In this document: piece after piece, positions 16,172 through 24,366 of the stretch | Numbering within the stretch: position 1 is the first letter of the stretch | Layout of the letters: every line of letters starts with the position of its first letter | Virus record (IMG/VR): IMGVR_UViG_3300027659_000033 | Location: 1 to 63,887 of that record | Reading direction: 5' to 3' (one strand) | Length of the DNA: 63,887 bases | Source: a virus | Position numbers and translations under genes: made by a program | The notes under the pieces: model-generated | Told to the model about the DNA's origin: nothing | Databases searched by the model: none | Seen by the model: the letters and a program-made list of their open reading frames with translations, nothing else

Positions 16172-16612
16172 TCATACAGTCTTCCAACGATCTAAGAAGA
16201 TATTCCATAAATCAGTGTCTGATACCAATGAATCTGGTGGATCAATATTAGGTGAGGGATAACTTAAGTCTTCTGATTCTTCTGTAGATGATTCTGACAT
16301 TAGCTGTATTAGTCTTTGATATACTAGAGCCTCTGCATATTTCCTCTTAGTGACATCAGATGTGTCTGATTCTGTTTCAATGCTACGATCATAGACAATA
16401 CAATTCTCAGTGGTGTTGCCTGCCAACATTGGTAACATTATTTCGCTATACTCTCCAGACTTTAATACTACCTTTCTAATCTCTAATGGACAATTTAACT
16501 GTATGCCTTCTTCATACTCATGCACAACCTCTCCTATAAGTGCTTTGCCGCTCGACAGCGTAAAGACTCTTATGTCCAAGTCCTTTAACTTTAGATACAA
16601 CCCATCAATCAT
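16172..16612 (-). CDS. Hypothetical protein, possibly with a small SH3/Sm-like beta fold (146 aa)
   Basis: I do not recognise a named family. The first 65 residues look like a small beta barrel: VFTLSSGKALIGEVVHEYEEGIQ, then LEIRKVV and YSEIMLPML, an alternation seen in Sm-like proteins. The rest is Ser/Asp/Glu-rich with a Trp-containing end (LWNIFLDRWKTV). The start overlaps the uvsW stop (ATGA), so it is coupled to the recombination genes. The Sm-like idea is inference from the pattern only. Confidence 0.65.
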   Translation of the reverse strand: MIDGLYLKLKDLDIRVFTLSSGKALIGEVVHEYEEGIQLNCPLEIRKVVLKSGEYSEIMLPMLAGNTTENCIVYDRSIETESDTSDVTKRKYAEALVYQRLIQLMSESSTEESEDLSYPSPNIDPPDSLVSDTDLWNIFLDRWKTV

Positions 16613-18111
16613 GGTAACTGTATTTCGTATAGTTTATAGTTAAAACCTTCGCGGGCATATATTTTAGTACGTTCTATTGCGTGTTGCAACGTGTAATTCT
16701 TTTTCTTTTTCCAACTGAAATTGTCTGATATGTCATAGACTGTTGTTGTTCGACCGTCGTCAGACTTTCGTAGTCCTCGACCAATGCTTTGTAATACGCG
16801 TATTTGGCTTTTCGTTGGCGCAGCGAAAATAATTTGATGTAGATTCTTGATATTAATTCCCACGCTGAACGTTCCCATACTTGCCACAATAATCGCATTG
16901 TTTTGTGTTTCAGTTAATTCTCGTATGTGTTCCCGGTTTGTTGCATTTACTTCGCCTGAGACATAGAATATATGTCTATCAGAGTCGCTATTAATGTTAC
17001 TTATAAGTTCAAATAGTGGCTTGCCATGCTTTTGAACAAGATTAAAAAGAACGAGTGTGTTACCCTTTTGATCGAGCGCAAGGTTTGCTATAAAGTTATT
17101 ACGTCCGTCATGAGTTACGATTGCATCAATCTCAGTTTGGTAGTCGACTTTAGAAACAACTTTCTTAAGTTCATCACTGTGGTTGCATACAATGCACTTA
17201 ATTTTTAAGGCTGCAAGGGTATCATTATCAATAAGTTCCTTTGTAGTAATTACACGATGCGTTGGCCCAAAGTTACCAACAAGTACACGCTCATTACAGA
17301 GACTGCCATCAAGAGTGCCAGTTGTGCCTATTCGATAGGCTGCATTAACGCATGCAGACATAATCGTATTTAAACTTTTTGCCTTAAAGAGGTGCGCTTC
17401 GTCGCCAATCACCATACCATAGCTTTGGAACCAAGATTTTTGAAGCGTAATTGCACTTTGCCATGTAGTAACAATTACTCTTGAATCTATGCTATGTTTT
17501 TCTTTGCCTGAATAAATCTTATGCACTTCGGACTCGACATCAAATGCGGGGTCTTTTTCAGAATAGTCAGCAAAGTCTTTTGTCATTTGTTCAACCAGTG
17601 ACGTGGTAGGAACTATAATTAATATTTTTTGGTCATGGTGTTCTAAAAACCAACGAACACACAGGTAAATAATTAAACTTTTTCCAGACCCAGTAGGAGA
17701 TATAATTAGCCCACGTCCTTCAGCGCAAGCATGAGTGTATGCACTATATTGATAGTCTCGTGGAGTTATTTGTGTGCCACCACTTGTTATATGTAAACTA
17801 TTTGCATACTCTAGCAAGGCCTCAGTATCTGGCACATCACGTTCTGTTATGTTGGGATGCAATTCATAACTATAGTTGTGTGACTCAGCAAATTTTAATA
17901 CCTCAAACAACAATCCATATGGCAGTCGTCCTGTACGAGAATCATAGAGACGTACTTTTCCGTCCCACATTTTATTCCGAAAACTGGGCATAAACTTGTA
18001 ACCCTCGGCAAAAAATGTAAAATGCTCTGATAGCTCACAGAGAATACCAGAGTCATTTGAGACTATTCTCACTGACGTCTCATCAATCTTGCTTATTCCT
18101 ATATTTTTCAT
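16609..18111 (-). CDS. uvsW: UvsW RNA-DNA and DNA helicase
   Basis: UvsW unwinds branched DNA and R-loops and helps the phage switch from origin-dependent to recombination-dependent replication. The 500-aa protein has the family N-terminal domain (FTFFAEGYKFMPSFRNKMWDG), Walker A SPTGSGKS near residue 138, a DEAH box in VIGDEAHLF near 237, and C-terminal helicase motifs including the SIGRGLRK motif VI. Its ATG overlaps the uvsY stop (TAATG). The order uvsY-uvsW-55-47-46 is typical of marine T4-like phages. Confidence 0.96.
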   Translation of the reverse strand: MKNIGISKIDETSVRIVSNDSGILCELSEHFTFFAEGYKFMPSFRNKMWDGKVRLYDSRTGRLPYGLLFEVLKFAESHNYSYELHPNITERDVPDTEALLEYANSLHITSGGTQITPRDYQYSAYTHACAEGRGLIISPTGSGKSLIIYLCVRWFLEHHDQKILIIVPTTSLVEQMTKDFADYSEKDPAFDVESEVHKIYSGKEKHSIDSRVIVTTWQSAITLQKSWFQSYGMVIGDEAHLFKAKSLNTIMSACVNAAYRIGTTGTLDGSLCNERVLVGNFGPTHRVITTKELIDNDTLAALKIKCIVCNHSDELKKVVSKVDYQTEIDAIVTHDGRNNFIANLALDQKGNTLVLFNLVQKHGKPLFELISNINSDSDRHIFYVSGEVNATNREHIRELTETQNNAIIVASMGTFSVGINIKNLHQIIFAAPTKSQIRVLQSIGRGLRKSDDGRTTTVYDISDNFSWKKKKNYTLQHAIERTKIYAREGFNYKLYEIQLP

Positions 18112-18560
18112 TAAGATCCAGATACAAACCGTCTGTGGTCTATAATATTTTTAATTGTGGTATGTCTCCATTTAATATTATCCATAATATCTTTAAGAGC
18201 CTCTACAATTGTACACTGATATTCAATTTGCCCCTGTAACTTCATAGTATCAGTGTCGGTACTATAGAATAATTCCATATCACTCTTAAGTGGCTTTGCC
18301 ATTCCAGAGAAGGGATCATACGGCCAACCACGTGCATCCATTTCTTCCTTAGACATCTTACCATTATAATACAGCCACTTATCTTTACGTAAGTGAGCCA
18401 TATTAAGCTCTTTTTTCTTAAGGTTTAATTTTGCGATACTATAGAGTTCTAAATATTTAGAATGCAGTCTTGCACCCTTTATGCTAGTTTCATCTAGATT
18501 AACATCATCAATAACGCTGTCAGTTTCCCATAATTTAAGTATATCTTCAAGTTGCATCAT
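18111..18560 (-). CDS. uvsY: UvsY recombination mediator
   Basis: UvsY loads the UvsX recombinase onto gp32-covered single-stranded DNA. The 149-aa protein (T4 UvsY 137 aa) starts MQLEDILKLWETDSVID and carries the conserved segment LNMAHLRKDKWLYYNGKM plus the helical KLQGQIEYQCTIVEALKDIM. It precedes uvsW in the usual order. No late promoter is seen at its start. Confidence 0.94.
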   Translation of the reverse strand: MMQLEDILKLWETDSVIDDVNLDETSIKGARLHSKYLELYSIAKLNLKKKELNMAHLRKDKWLYYNGKMSKEEMDARGWPYDPFSGMAKPLKSDMELFYSTDTDTMKLQGQIEYQCTIVEALKDIMDNIKWRHTTIKNIIDHRRFVSGS

Positions 18561-18572
18561 ATATATTATATA

Positions 18573-19028
18573 TCATTCTATAAATTCAAAATAATCATAC
18601 CGAAAAGTAATGTCTAAAAAGGCATATTCAGATTCGGTTTGCTGAACATTAAATTCTAACCCTCCTATCGTAGTAGGAAAAGCATTTGCAAACCGAATAC
18701 TACGAGATATATTGTTATGATTTGTTAAAAAATGTAATGTTATATCATGGACTGTTAAGTCTCTATTTGTGGTGTTTGAATGCATCCAGTTAAAAATTTC
18801 ACGATACGACTCTAATTTTTCATCTATAGCAATTCGCATAGTTACAGGGTCATAGGCTAATTTATCGCCTGCCACAAATCCTTGATTATTTCGATACCCA
18901 GTGGTCACTTCTGGCAAAGACACACTAGGAAAACTTGCACTTACCGCAAAATATTGAACATGTTTAAAGTCCTCTGAGTTTATGAATAGTTTAAACCCAG
19001 TCAATGCTAATAAATTTGAATCTATCAT
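18573..19028 (-). CDS. Tail-tube-like structural protein (gp19/gp54 fold) in the gene 3 position
   Basis: The 151-aa sequence has the pattern of tail-tube-fold proteins of marine T4-like phages: LTGFKLFI near the start, a SASFPSVSLPEV strand pair, an IDEKLESYREIFNWM helix and an FLDITFRYDYFEFI end. The true gp19 of this phage ends in a similar way (FTVEFNYQYW). Marine T4-like genomes place a gene annotated as gp3 (tail completion) between 23 and uvsY, so this may be that gene; a tail initiator such as gp54 is the alternative. A late promoter lies 5 nt before the ATG, after the gene 23 terminator. Confidence 0.72.
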   Translation of the reverse strand: MIDSNLLALTGFKLFINSEDFKHVQYFAVSASFPSVSLPEVTTGYRNNQGFVAGDKLAYDPVTMRIAIDEKLESYREIFNWMHSNTTNRDLTVHDITLHFLTNHNNISRSIRFANAFPTTIGGLEFNVQQTESEYAFLDITFRYDYFEFIE

Positions 19029-19033
19029 ACTGT

Positions 19034-19041
19034 TATTTATG
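19034..19041 (-). promoter_or_regulatory. T4-type late promoter (tail-tube-like gene)
   Basis: CATAAATA on the minus strand, only 5 nt before the start codon of the 151-aa gene and directly after the gene 23 terminator. Confidence 0.7.
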
Positions 19042-19042
19042 C

Positions 19043-19073
19043 AAAAAAGAGGCTACCCTTTCGGATAGCCTCT
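19043..19073 (-). terminator. Rho-independent terminator after gene 23
   Basis: On the minus strand a GC-rich stem (AGAGGCTATCC / GGGTAGCCTCT with a GAAA-type loop) is followed by six T residues. This is the clearest intrinsic terminator in the window and would end the abundant capsid mRNA. Confidence 0.92.
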
Positions 19074-19103
19074 AGTTTTAAGGGTTTAACCTACTACAAT
19101 AGC

Positions 19104-20354
19104 TTATGCTAAGTTGCTGTAGGAAGTACCACCGATACCAGTTACAGTGAATGTACGGAAGTATGGGTTTTCACCGTTGGTACCAACACCGCCACCATTG
19201 TCTGTGCCTGCACCACCAGCAAATGGGTTAGCAACGAGACCATAGCGGGTCTTGAAGCCAATCTTTGGTTGGAAGGTATTTGCATCAACTGCACGAACCA
19301 TTGTGAGTGGAACGTATGGGCAATAGAAGAGACCTGCGTCATATGCGTTTGTACCACGATAACCAACAGTTACATAGTCATTAGGTGCAAATGGGTCAAT
19401 AAAGACCTTGAGGCGGCCATTGATCACACCAGCAAATACATTACCAGTGTCATCAACATTGAGGTTAGTTGCAAGAGCTGGAGCATAGTCAAGAACACCA
19501 GCTGCAGCAAGTGCACTTGCAACATTGCTGCTGCAAAGTACAAAGTTTCCTTTACCACGACGTGTTTGCTTAGCAACTTCATTCGCTTCGATTTCGATTT
19601 GGAAAAGAAGTGACTTGAACTTTTCAACAGCCCAACGGCCATCAGCGTCTTGATCGAGATCAAAACCACCATCTACGCCACCGACAACTGCTTTTACATT
19701 AACGGTGTCAATAACTTCGCGGTTGATTTCAGCAAGAATTTCAGTGCTAAGGATGTTAGCAAGTTCAGCTTCTGCATCGAGGCCGTGAACAGCCTTAAGG
19801 TCTTGAGCAAGTTCCATCGAGTATTCTGCCTTAAGAGCGCGTGTCTTAGCAGTAACAGTGGTTTTGTCAACAGTAAAGCCCATTTGGCCGAAACCAACTG
19901 TGCCGCTACCACTGGTTAAACCAGTCTTATCACCACTGCCAGTAAGACCTTCGCCAACTGTAGTAGATACTGGACCAGCGAATGCACCATCTGGAGCATT
20001 GAAGAGAGCTTCTCCAGTGCCAGTGCCAACTGCATTTTGATATGTGCTCTTCATTGCGAAGATCAAGCCGGTTGGCATGGTCATTGGCTGAACGCCAGCA
20101 ATGTCATAAGCAACGATGTTTGGCATTGCGCGGCGAACGAGGCTGATAAGAACTGGATCCCAGTTTTGTACAGCTGCTGTGCTATTGCCTTCCGACAGAT
20201 AAGTAGCTTGTGAATTTTCTTCACGAAGCGCTTTTTCTTGGTTTTCGAGGAGAACTGCAGTAATTGACTTACGATAGTTGTCTTTGAACTTAGGGGCGTC
20301 TTGAGCCTCAAGAATTGGGGCCCACTTTTTTTCGAGTTGTTCTGAATTAAACAT
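19104..20354 (-). CDS. 23: Major capsid protein gp23
   Basis: HK97-fold protein forming the hexamers of the T4-type head. The 416-aa sequence has the N-terminal delta domain and then VRRAMPNIVAYDIAGVQPM, matching the T4 block VRRAIPNLIAFDICGVQPM. The predicted gp21 cleavage is after LSE at residues 53-55, giving a mature N-terminus GNSTAAV. gp22 and gp21 lie upstream and a strong terminator follows. The leader has a CAACAACAACAA stretch and no TATAAATA, so transcription probably reads through from gene 21 or further upstream. Confidence 0.97.
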   Translation of the reverse strand: MFNSEQLEKKWAPILEAQDAPKFKDNYRKSITAVLLENQEKALREENSQATYLSEGNSTAAVQNWDPVLISLVRRAMPNIVAYDIAGVQPMTMPTGLIFAMKSTYQNAVGTGTGEALFNAPDGAFAGPVSTTVGEGLTGSGDKTGLTSGSGTVGFGQMGFTVDKTTVTAKTRALKAEYSMELAQDLKAVHGLDAEAELANILSTEILAEINREVIDTVNVKAVVGGVDGGFDLDQDADGRWAVEKFKSLLFQIEIEANEVAKQTRRGKGNFVLCSSNVASALAAAGVLDYAPALATNLNVDDTGNVFAGVINGRLKVFIDPFAPNDYVTVGYRGTNAYDAGLFYCPYVPLTMVRAVDANTFQPKIGFKTRYGLVANPFAGGAGTDNGGGVGTNGENPYFRTFTVTGIGGTSYSNLA

Positions 20355-20398
20355 AATAGTATTTTTTCTTTTGTTGTTGTTGTTTGGGGTTGGAACCT

Positions 20399-21901
20399 TT
20401 ATCCTTGTGTTGGAACAGTGGCTTCATTTGCCTTGCTCAAACGGGATAATGCGGTCAAATATTTTTGCATTGCAGGCGAAACTGTTTCTTCTGCAATTGT
20501 TTCATTTTCTACAACTGTTTCAGTTGTTATATAGGAAGACTCGTCAGTTGTTTCTTCAACCAATGTTTCGGTTTCATCTAAGATTCCTTTAAGGTAGAAT
20601 TCCTTAATGGTTTCGACTTTTTTACGATATGCACTTTCTGAAGTGTAATTTACATCTTCAACGAGAGACTTAAGTTTTTCAACTTGAGTATCAGCGAGGT
20701 CTGTAGAAGCTTCAGCAACAATCTTCTCGCGAGTGAGTTTTTCAACGCGCTCGGATAACATTGAGATGTTTTCTACAGTGTCTGTAGCTTCTTCTTGAAG
20801 CTTAGCAATGGTACTTTCCATTTCAGCAACTAAATCTTTTTTAGCTTCTGGAACTTCAATATAATTTTCTACAAATACAGCCTTAAGCGATTGAATGAAG
20901 TTTTCAGCAATTTCAGTACGTAAGCCAGACTCAATTGCAACAGCATTTTCAGCTGCCCAACTTTCAACCGCATAGGTTAAATAGTTGTCAATTTTGTCAA
21001 CCAACTCTTCCTTGATTGTTTCTACTTCTTCGATTAATACTGCAGCGTAACTTTCTTTAAGGGTTTCTTCAGTCTCTTTGATTTTGCTTTTAACAGCAGC
21101 TTCAAAGATTGTAGTAGCTTTTTCCTTAAACTCTTCGGTTAAACCTTCTTCAGACTCGACGAGGCGAGAGATGTCAGAGGTGTCGACAGTGATTTCAGTT
21201 GTTGTTTCTTCTTTCATTTCTTTTTCATCTGATTGTTCACCAAGTCCGCTTGTAAGCATACCAATAGCAGAGCCATAGTCACCTTTGGCTTTGTCTAGTA
21301 TACCCTTTGCAGTTTTCATTGCCTTTTCTTCGTCGTACTTATCACCGTGAGCGGCTTGTAGTACTTGTTTTGCATATGTCATAAATTCTTCATCAGAACT
21401 TACTTCAGCTTCAGCGATCTCAGTTTGTTCGTGCAATGGCTTAACGCTGTGCTTCTTGCGAAGTTTAGCAATGTCGGCCTTAGCTTTGTCAGATTCCTTT
21501 GAATCAGCATATTCAGCTTCGTACGTTGTTAATGAAGAAGCTTTCTCCATATCAGCAACAACGTCCTTACCAAACTTATCAGCAACAAACTTTTCAATTG
21601 TGGCCTTAGCAGCTTTTGATTGATTGACGCTTGAACCCGATCCTTGGTCATAATTATAATCATGCTCGGCATGTTTATTCCATAAGTCAGTCAGTGACAT
21701 ACTGTCCATTGAACTTTCTTTCATAGTGTCATCTTCTTCATCAGACTCGTCTTCCATGTCTTCTCCCTCTTTCTTGCACTTAGCTTCAGCGATCTCAGTT
21801 TGTTCCTGATCAAGCTCTAAGTTTTCGTCAAGAGAAAGTAATGTTTCTTCGTTGATGTCTTCAATGACATCTGTTGTGTTTTCAATTGTTGTATTTTCCA
21901 T
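20399..21901 (-). CDS. 22: Prohead core scaffolding protein gp22
   Basis: gp22 builds the inner scaffold of the prohead and is degraded by gp21. The 500-aa sequence is highly acidic and helical with long coiled-coil segments (for example VEKLTREKIVAEASTDLADT), and it lies exactly between 21 and 23. It is much longer than T4 gp22 (269 aa). A 24-bp direct repeat (21407-21430, 21782-21805) encodes EQTEIAEA twice, 125 codons apart; IAE fits the gp21 cleavage rule (L/I-x-E). The extra segment between the repeats may be an in-frame insertion. Confidence 0.88.
   Translation of the reverse strand: MENTTIENTTDVIEDINEETLLSLDENLELDQEQTEIAEAKCKKEGEDMEDESDEEDDTMKESSMDSMSLTDLWNKHAEHDYNYDQGSGSSVNQSKAAKATIEKFVADKFGKDVVADMEKASSLTTYEAEYADSKESDKAKADIAKLRKKHSVKPLHEQTEIAEAEVSSDEEFMTYAKQVLQAAHGDKYDEEKAMKTAKGILDKAKGDYGSAIGMLTSGLGEQSDEKEMKEETTTEITVDTSDISRLVESEEGLTEEFKEKATTIFEAAVKSKIKETEETLKESYAAVLIEEVETIKEELVDKIDNYLTYAVESWAAENAVAIESGLRTEIAENFIQSLKAVFVENYIEVPEAKKDLVAEMESTIAKLQEEATDTVENISMLSERVEKLTREKIVAEASTDLADTQVEKLKSLVEDVNYTSESAYRKKVETIKEFYLKGILDETETLVEETTDESSYITTETVVENETIAEETVSPAMQKYLTALSRLSKANEATVPTQG
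21407..21430. repeat. 24-bp direct repeat in gene 22, copy 1
   Basis: Identical to 21782-21805; both copies encode a TEIAEA-type segment that resembles a gp21 processing site. Confidence 0.8.
21782..21805. repeat. 24-bp direct repeat in gene 22, copy 2
   Basis: Identical to 21407-21430; the offset of 375 bp is exactly 125 codons, so the reading frame is kept. Confidence 0.8.
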
Positions 21902-21923
21902 ATATTACTTTTTTTCTTTAATG

Positions 21924-22568
21924 TTAGAGTTTGGAGAGGAAATCAGACCAAACACGCATTTGTGTTTCTGCTAGTTGCGCAGAAGAGGCTTTTTTGATTT
22001 CTGTCTCATAATTTTCAATTTGTTGCGCCTTTAATAAACCATTATCCCAGATCCATTCAACACCTTCCATGATCCCGTTTACAAAAGCAGACGGAGCACT
22101 TGGGTCTTGAACAATATCAACTGTTGACAACACAAAGTCGTCATTAACAAAGGTTTGGCCATTTTTACTCGCAACGGTTCCCATACCACGACTAGAAACG
22201 CCTAATTGACAACCACCTTCCAAAAGTCCTTTCACAATTTTACCCATTGGTGTGTCAAGTATAAGCGCCTTTCCAACAACATCATTACCGTTCCATTTTA
22301 GTTCGGTAATGCGATGCGAAACTTTATCAAGGTTAATTGTAGGGCCGTCTGGGTGATTAAGTTCACCGACTGCACGTCCCTTATTAACATAGTCAGTAAC
22401 ATATTTGTTTACTGCACTTTCTAAAACTGTTTTAGGGTAAATACGACGATTGCGATTTACCTGCTCGGCCTGCATAAAGATGCCATCGATGATAAATTTC
22501 TTTTCACCATTTTCAGCCGCTTCTGAGATATACTTTAAATCTTCAGAATGTTCTGTTATTAACTTCAT
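21924..22568 (-). CDS. 21: Prohead maturation protease gp21
   Basis: Serine protease that cleaves scaffold, capsid and internal proteins at (L/I)-x-E sites during head maturation. The 214-aa protein (T4 gp21 212 aa) has the catalytic His in GELNHPDGP (H72) and the Ser in LGVSSRGMG (S125 or S126), the order of herpesvirus-like phage proteases. The N-terminal IDGIFMQAEQVNRNRRIYP block is typical. A perfect late promoter lies 5 nt before the start codon. Confidence 0.96.
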   Translation of the reverse strand: MKLITEHSEDLKYISEAAENGEKKFIIDGIFMQAEQVNRNRRIYPKTVLESAVNKYVTDYVNKGRAVGELNHPDGPTINLDKVSHRITELKWNGNDVVGKALILDTPMGKIVKGLLEGGCQLGVSSRGMGTVASKNGQTFVNDDFVLSTVDIVQDPSAPSAFVNGIMEGVEWIWDNGLLKAQQIENYETEIKKASSAQLAETQMRVWSDFLSKL

Positions 22569-22573
22569 CTAAT

Positions 22574-22581
22574 TATTTATA
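22574..22581 (-). promoter_or_regulatory. T4-type late promoter (gene 21)
   Basis: TATAAATA on the minus strand, 5 nt before the gene 21 ATG; the mRNA is predicted to start at or next to the ATG. Confidence 0.75.
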
Positions 22582-22593
22582 TAAAAGTGAATT

Positions 22594-22761
22594 TCAACCT
22601 TCAGTTTTAACTGGAGGCGTGTAAATACTTGATGTTAATTCAACTTTTTTAACTTCAAGCGTTGTACGTACTTTGTCACGTATCAAAGCATCAAAATTTG
22701 ATGCAGTAGAAGACGTGTCATTAGTTACAATACTATCAATAAATTCCTTTATTTTACTCAT
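22594..22761 (-). CDS. 67: Small prohead core protein, gp67-like (55 aa)
   Basis: A 55-residue gene from the ATG at 22761: MSKIKEFIDSIVTNDTSST, then FDALIRDKVRTTLEVKKVEL. Marine T4-like phages have a prohead core protein of this size and pattern (an IKxLIDAI-like start, a D-K-V centre, charged helix) between genes 20 and 21, annotated gp67 or gp68. Here it sits directly upstream of gene 21, 25 bp apart, with its own late promoter 8 nt before the ATG. The length, position and pattern agree; the family call is from memory. Confidence 0.72.
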   Translation of the reverse strand: MSKIKEFIDSIVTNDTSSTASNFDALIRDKVRTTLEVKKVELTSSIYTPPVKTEG

Positions 22762-22769
22762 GTTTTAAT

Positions 22770-22777
22770 TATTTATA
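22770..22777 (-). promoter_or_regulatory. T4-type late promoter (gp67-like gene)
   Basis: TATAAATA on the minus strand, 8 nt before the ATG at 22761. Confidence 0.7.
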
Positions 22778-22864
22778 TATTTTCGCATCTCAACTTTATA
22801 ATATTTTGTCTTGAACGGTTATAATACACTCTAATAATGATTGCAAAACATAAGTTTGTATAGG

Positions 22865-23191
22865 TTAGGCCCACCAGATGTTGGGTATATTAGGGTCACT
22901 AGTCGGTCGTGGAATATAACTTTCATTGCCATCAGTATCATATGTTGTCTGATTTGATGACCAAACGATAAACACTTCACCACCATCTGGTATCGCTATA
23001 TCGACGAGATCACGAAAAAGCACCCAATATTGACCGTCTCCGTTGTGTTCGCCAATTTCGCAGAGAGCATGTTCGTGACTAGCAAGGTTGGAAACTATAT
23101 TTCCATCTAGATCTTGCTGTGCAAAACCATTGGCGAGCCCAAACTGTTCAGCAATCTGTTTCGATGGAAATTTAAGAATATAATCAGTCAT
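22865..23191 (-). CDS. Small fibre-associated protein, cassette A (108 aa)
   Basis: The start at 23191 (MTDYILKFPSKQ) is chosen because the paralogue at 41730-42056 begins identically (MTDYILRFSSKQ). The two proteins share an almost unchanged core LASHEHALCEIGEHNGDGQYW, then FRDLV-IAIPDG, WSSNQ and a C-terminal WW. It directly follows the 387-aa adhesin gene (1-bp gap). I do not recognise a family. A chaperone, cap or assembly partner of the preceding fibre is the natural inference, as T4-like fibres often need such helpers. Confidence 0.75.
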   Translation of the reverse strand: MTDYILKFPSKQIAEQFGLANGFAQQDLDGNIVSNLASHEHALCEIGEHNGDGQYWVLFRDLVDIAIPDGGEVFIVWSSNQTTYDTDGNESYIPRPTSDPNIPNIWWA

Positions 23192-23192
23192 A

Positions 23193-24356
23193 TTATACTG
23201 CAAATGGGGCAAATGTGGCGCACATAATACCAAAACTGGAATTTGTTCCAGCTGTACCAAAAGGACCTCTTCCGGTTACGCTAAGATTCATATTGTGTAT
23301 AGTGCCTCCACTGCTTGGAACCGCAATTGTTGCTACAGCAGAATTGCCAATAGTACTTCCAGCGGTACTATAAAACAAAGAAGCGGTACCTGCACCATCT
23401 GAACTTATCAATACATTATAGTTAGTTTGAAATCCGTTTGATGCAGCTGGGAAACCACTTAGCACAGCAGAGTATGTTGGCAACGTAGGTATTGTAGCAG
23501 CAGTAATATTAGTCGTAAAGTCTAAAACTGGCCCTCCACTAGAGTTCGACAATTGAAAAGTATTTCCAGACACATTGATCACAAAATAACACGAGGTTGT
23601 AGCAAGTCCAGCTCCACCAGTCAAGGCGGTGAATCGTATAATATCCCCATTGACAAAATTATGTCCAGTTGCTGTGATTATATCTGTAGCTGCATCTCCA
23701 GTCGCTGAAAATGAAACTCCGCTGTGTGCCCATAATCGGTATCCGTCTGCAGCTAAAAAAAGACCAACACCACGACCGGTTGGCACGCCTCCTGAAAGTG
23801 AGTTTGAAACACCAGCATAGTATGTAACATTACCACTAGCAACAAAACAGCTCGCGCATCGTAGATTAAATGAAAATGGGAAGTTCCAAGTCATTGACCC
23901 ACCAGACGCCGCGCTAATATAACACACACCCATATTGTGTTGAGCCCATGTGGTATGATCATGAGATGAACTAACACCAGTACTAAGAGATAGTATGTCG
24001 TTATTGTCTGTGTATGTCGTACCTGAACGTCCAATGTTTGCAGAGTTTAAACCTCCACGACTTGCGAGTGGACGATAGATGTTAAACCGCTGTATGACAC
24101 TGCTTGAAGACAACAATTCACGCCGTAGCGTGGTACGTGTTAGTGCACTAAATTCTGTAGAAGATACTTGTGAAGGTATGTCTAACTGCCCACTAGCTGT
24201 GCCGCTGAATGCAGGACTGACGAGAGTCTTATTAGACAAGTTTTCTGCTCCTGAACGAGTTGCAGGATCTACGATTCCTAGTGCAGAAAGAATTTGTGTT
24301 TTTTCCTCTGCTGTCGGCGGTGTTCCTGTTGGTAAGTTTCCTAAGTCGATTGGCAT
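23193..24356 (-). CDS. Tail fibre/adhesin protein, cassette A (387 aa)
   Basis: Paralogue of 42061-43224 (also 387 aa), with the shared N-terminal block ENLSNKTL-SP-F-G and the shared end FAPFA. The N-terminus has the motif PTAEEKTQILSALGI, seen in several fibre proteins here. Residues about 215-280 hold a small beta module (TGHNFVNGDIIRFTALTGG...CYFVINVSGNTFQLS) like the FCCH-type modules of phage tails. The mature protein is probably a virion adhesin; the ligand is unknown. It sits between the 522-aa adhesin and the 108-aa protein genes. Confidence 0.78.
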   Translation of the reverse strand: MPIDLGNLPTGTPPTAEEKTQILSALGIVDPATRSGAENLSNKTLVSPAFSGTASGQLDIPSQVSSTEFSALTRTTLRRELLSSSSVIQRFNIYRPLASRGGLNSANIGRSGTTYTDNNDILSLSTGVSSSHDHTTWAQHNMGVCYISAASGGSMTWNFPFSFNLRCASCFVASGNVTYYAGVSNSLSGGVPTGRGVGLFLAADGYRLWAHSGVSFSATGDAATDIITATGHNFVNGDIIRFTALTGGAGLATTSCYFVINVSGNTFQLSNSSGGPVLDFTTNITAATIPTLPTYSAVLSGFPAASNGFQTNYNVLISSDGAGTASLFYSTAGSTIGNSAVATIAVPSSGGTIHNMNLSVTGRGPFGTAGTNSSFGIMCATFAPFAV

Positions 24357-24366
24357 AGTTTATATA

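Noticed and set aside
23192-23260. Longer N-terminus of the 108-aa cassette A protein
   Set aside because: It would overlap the end of the 387-aa gene and is not conserved in the paralogue, whereas MTDYIL starts both copies.
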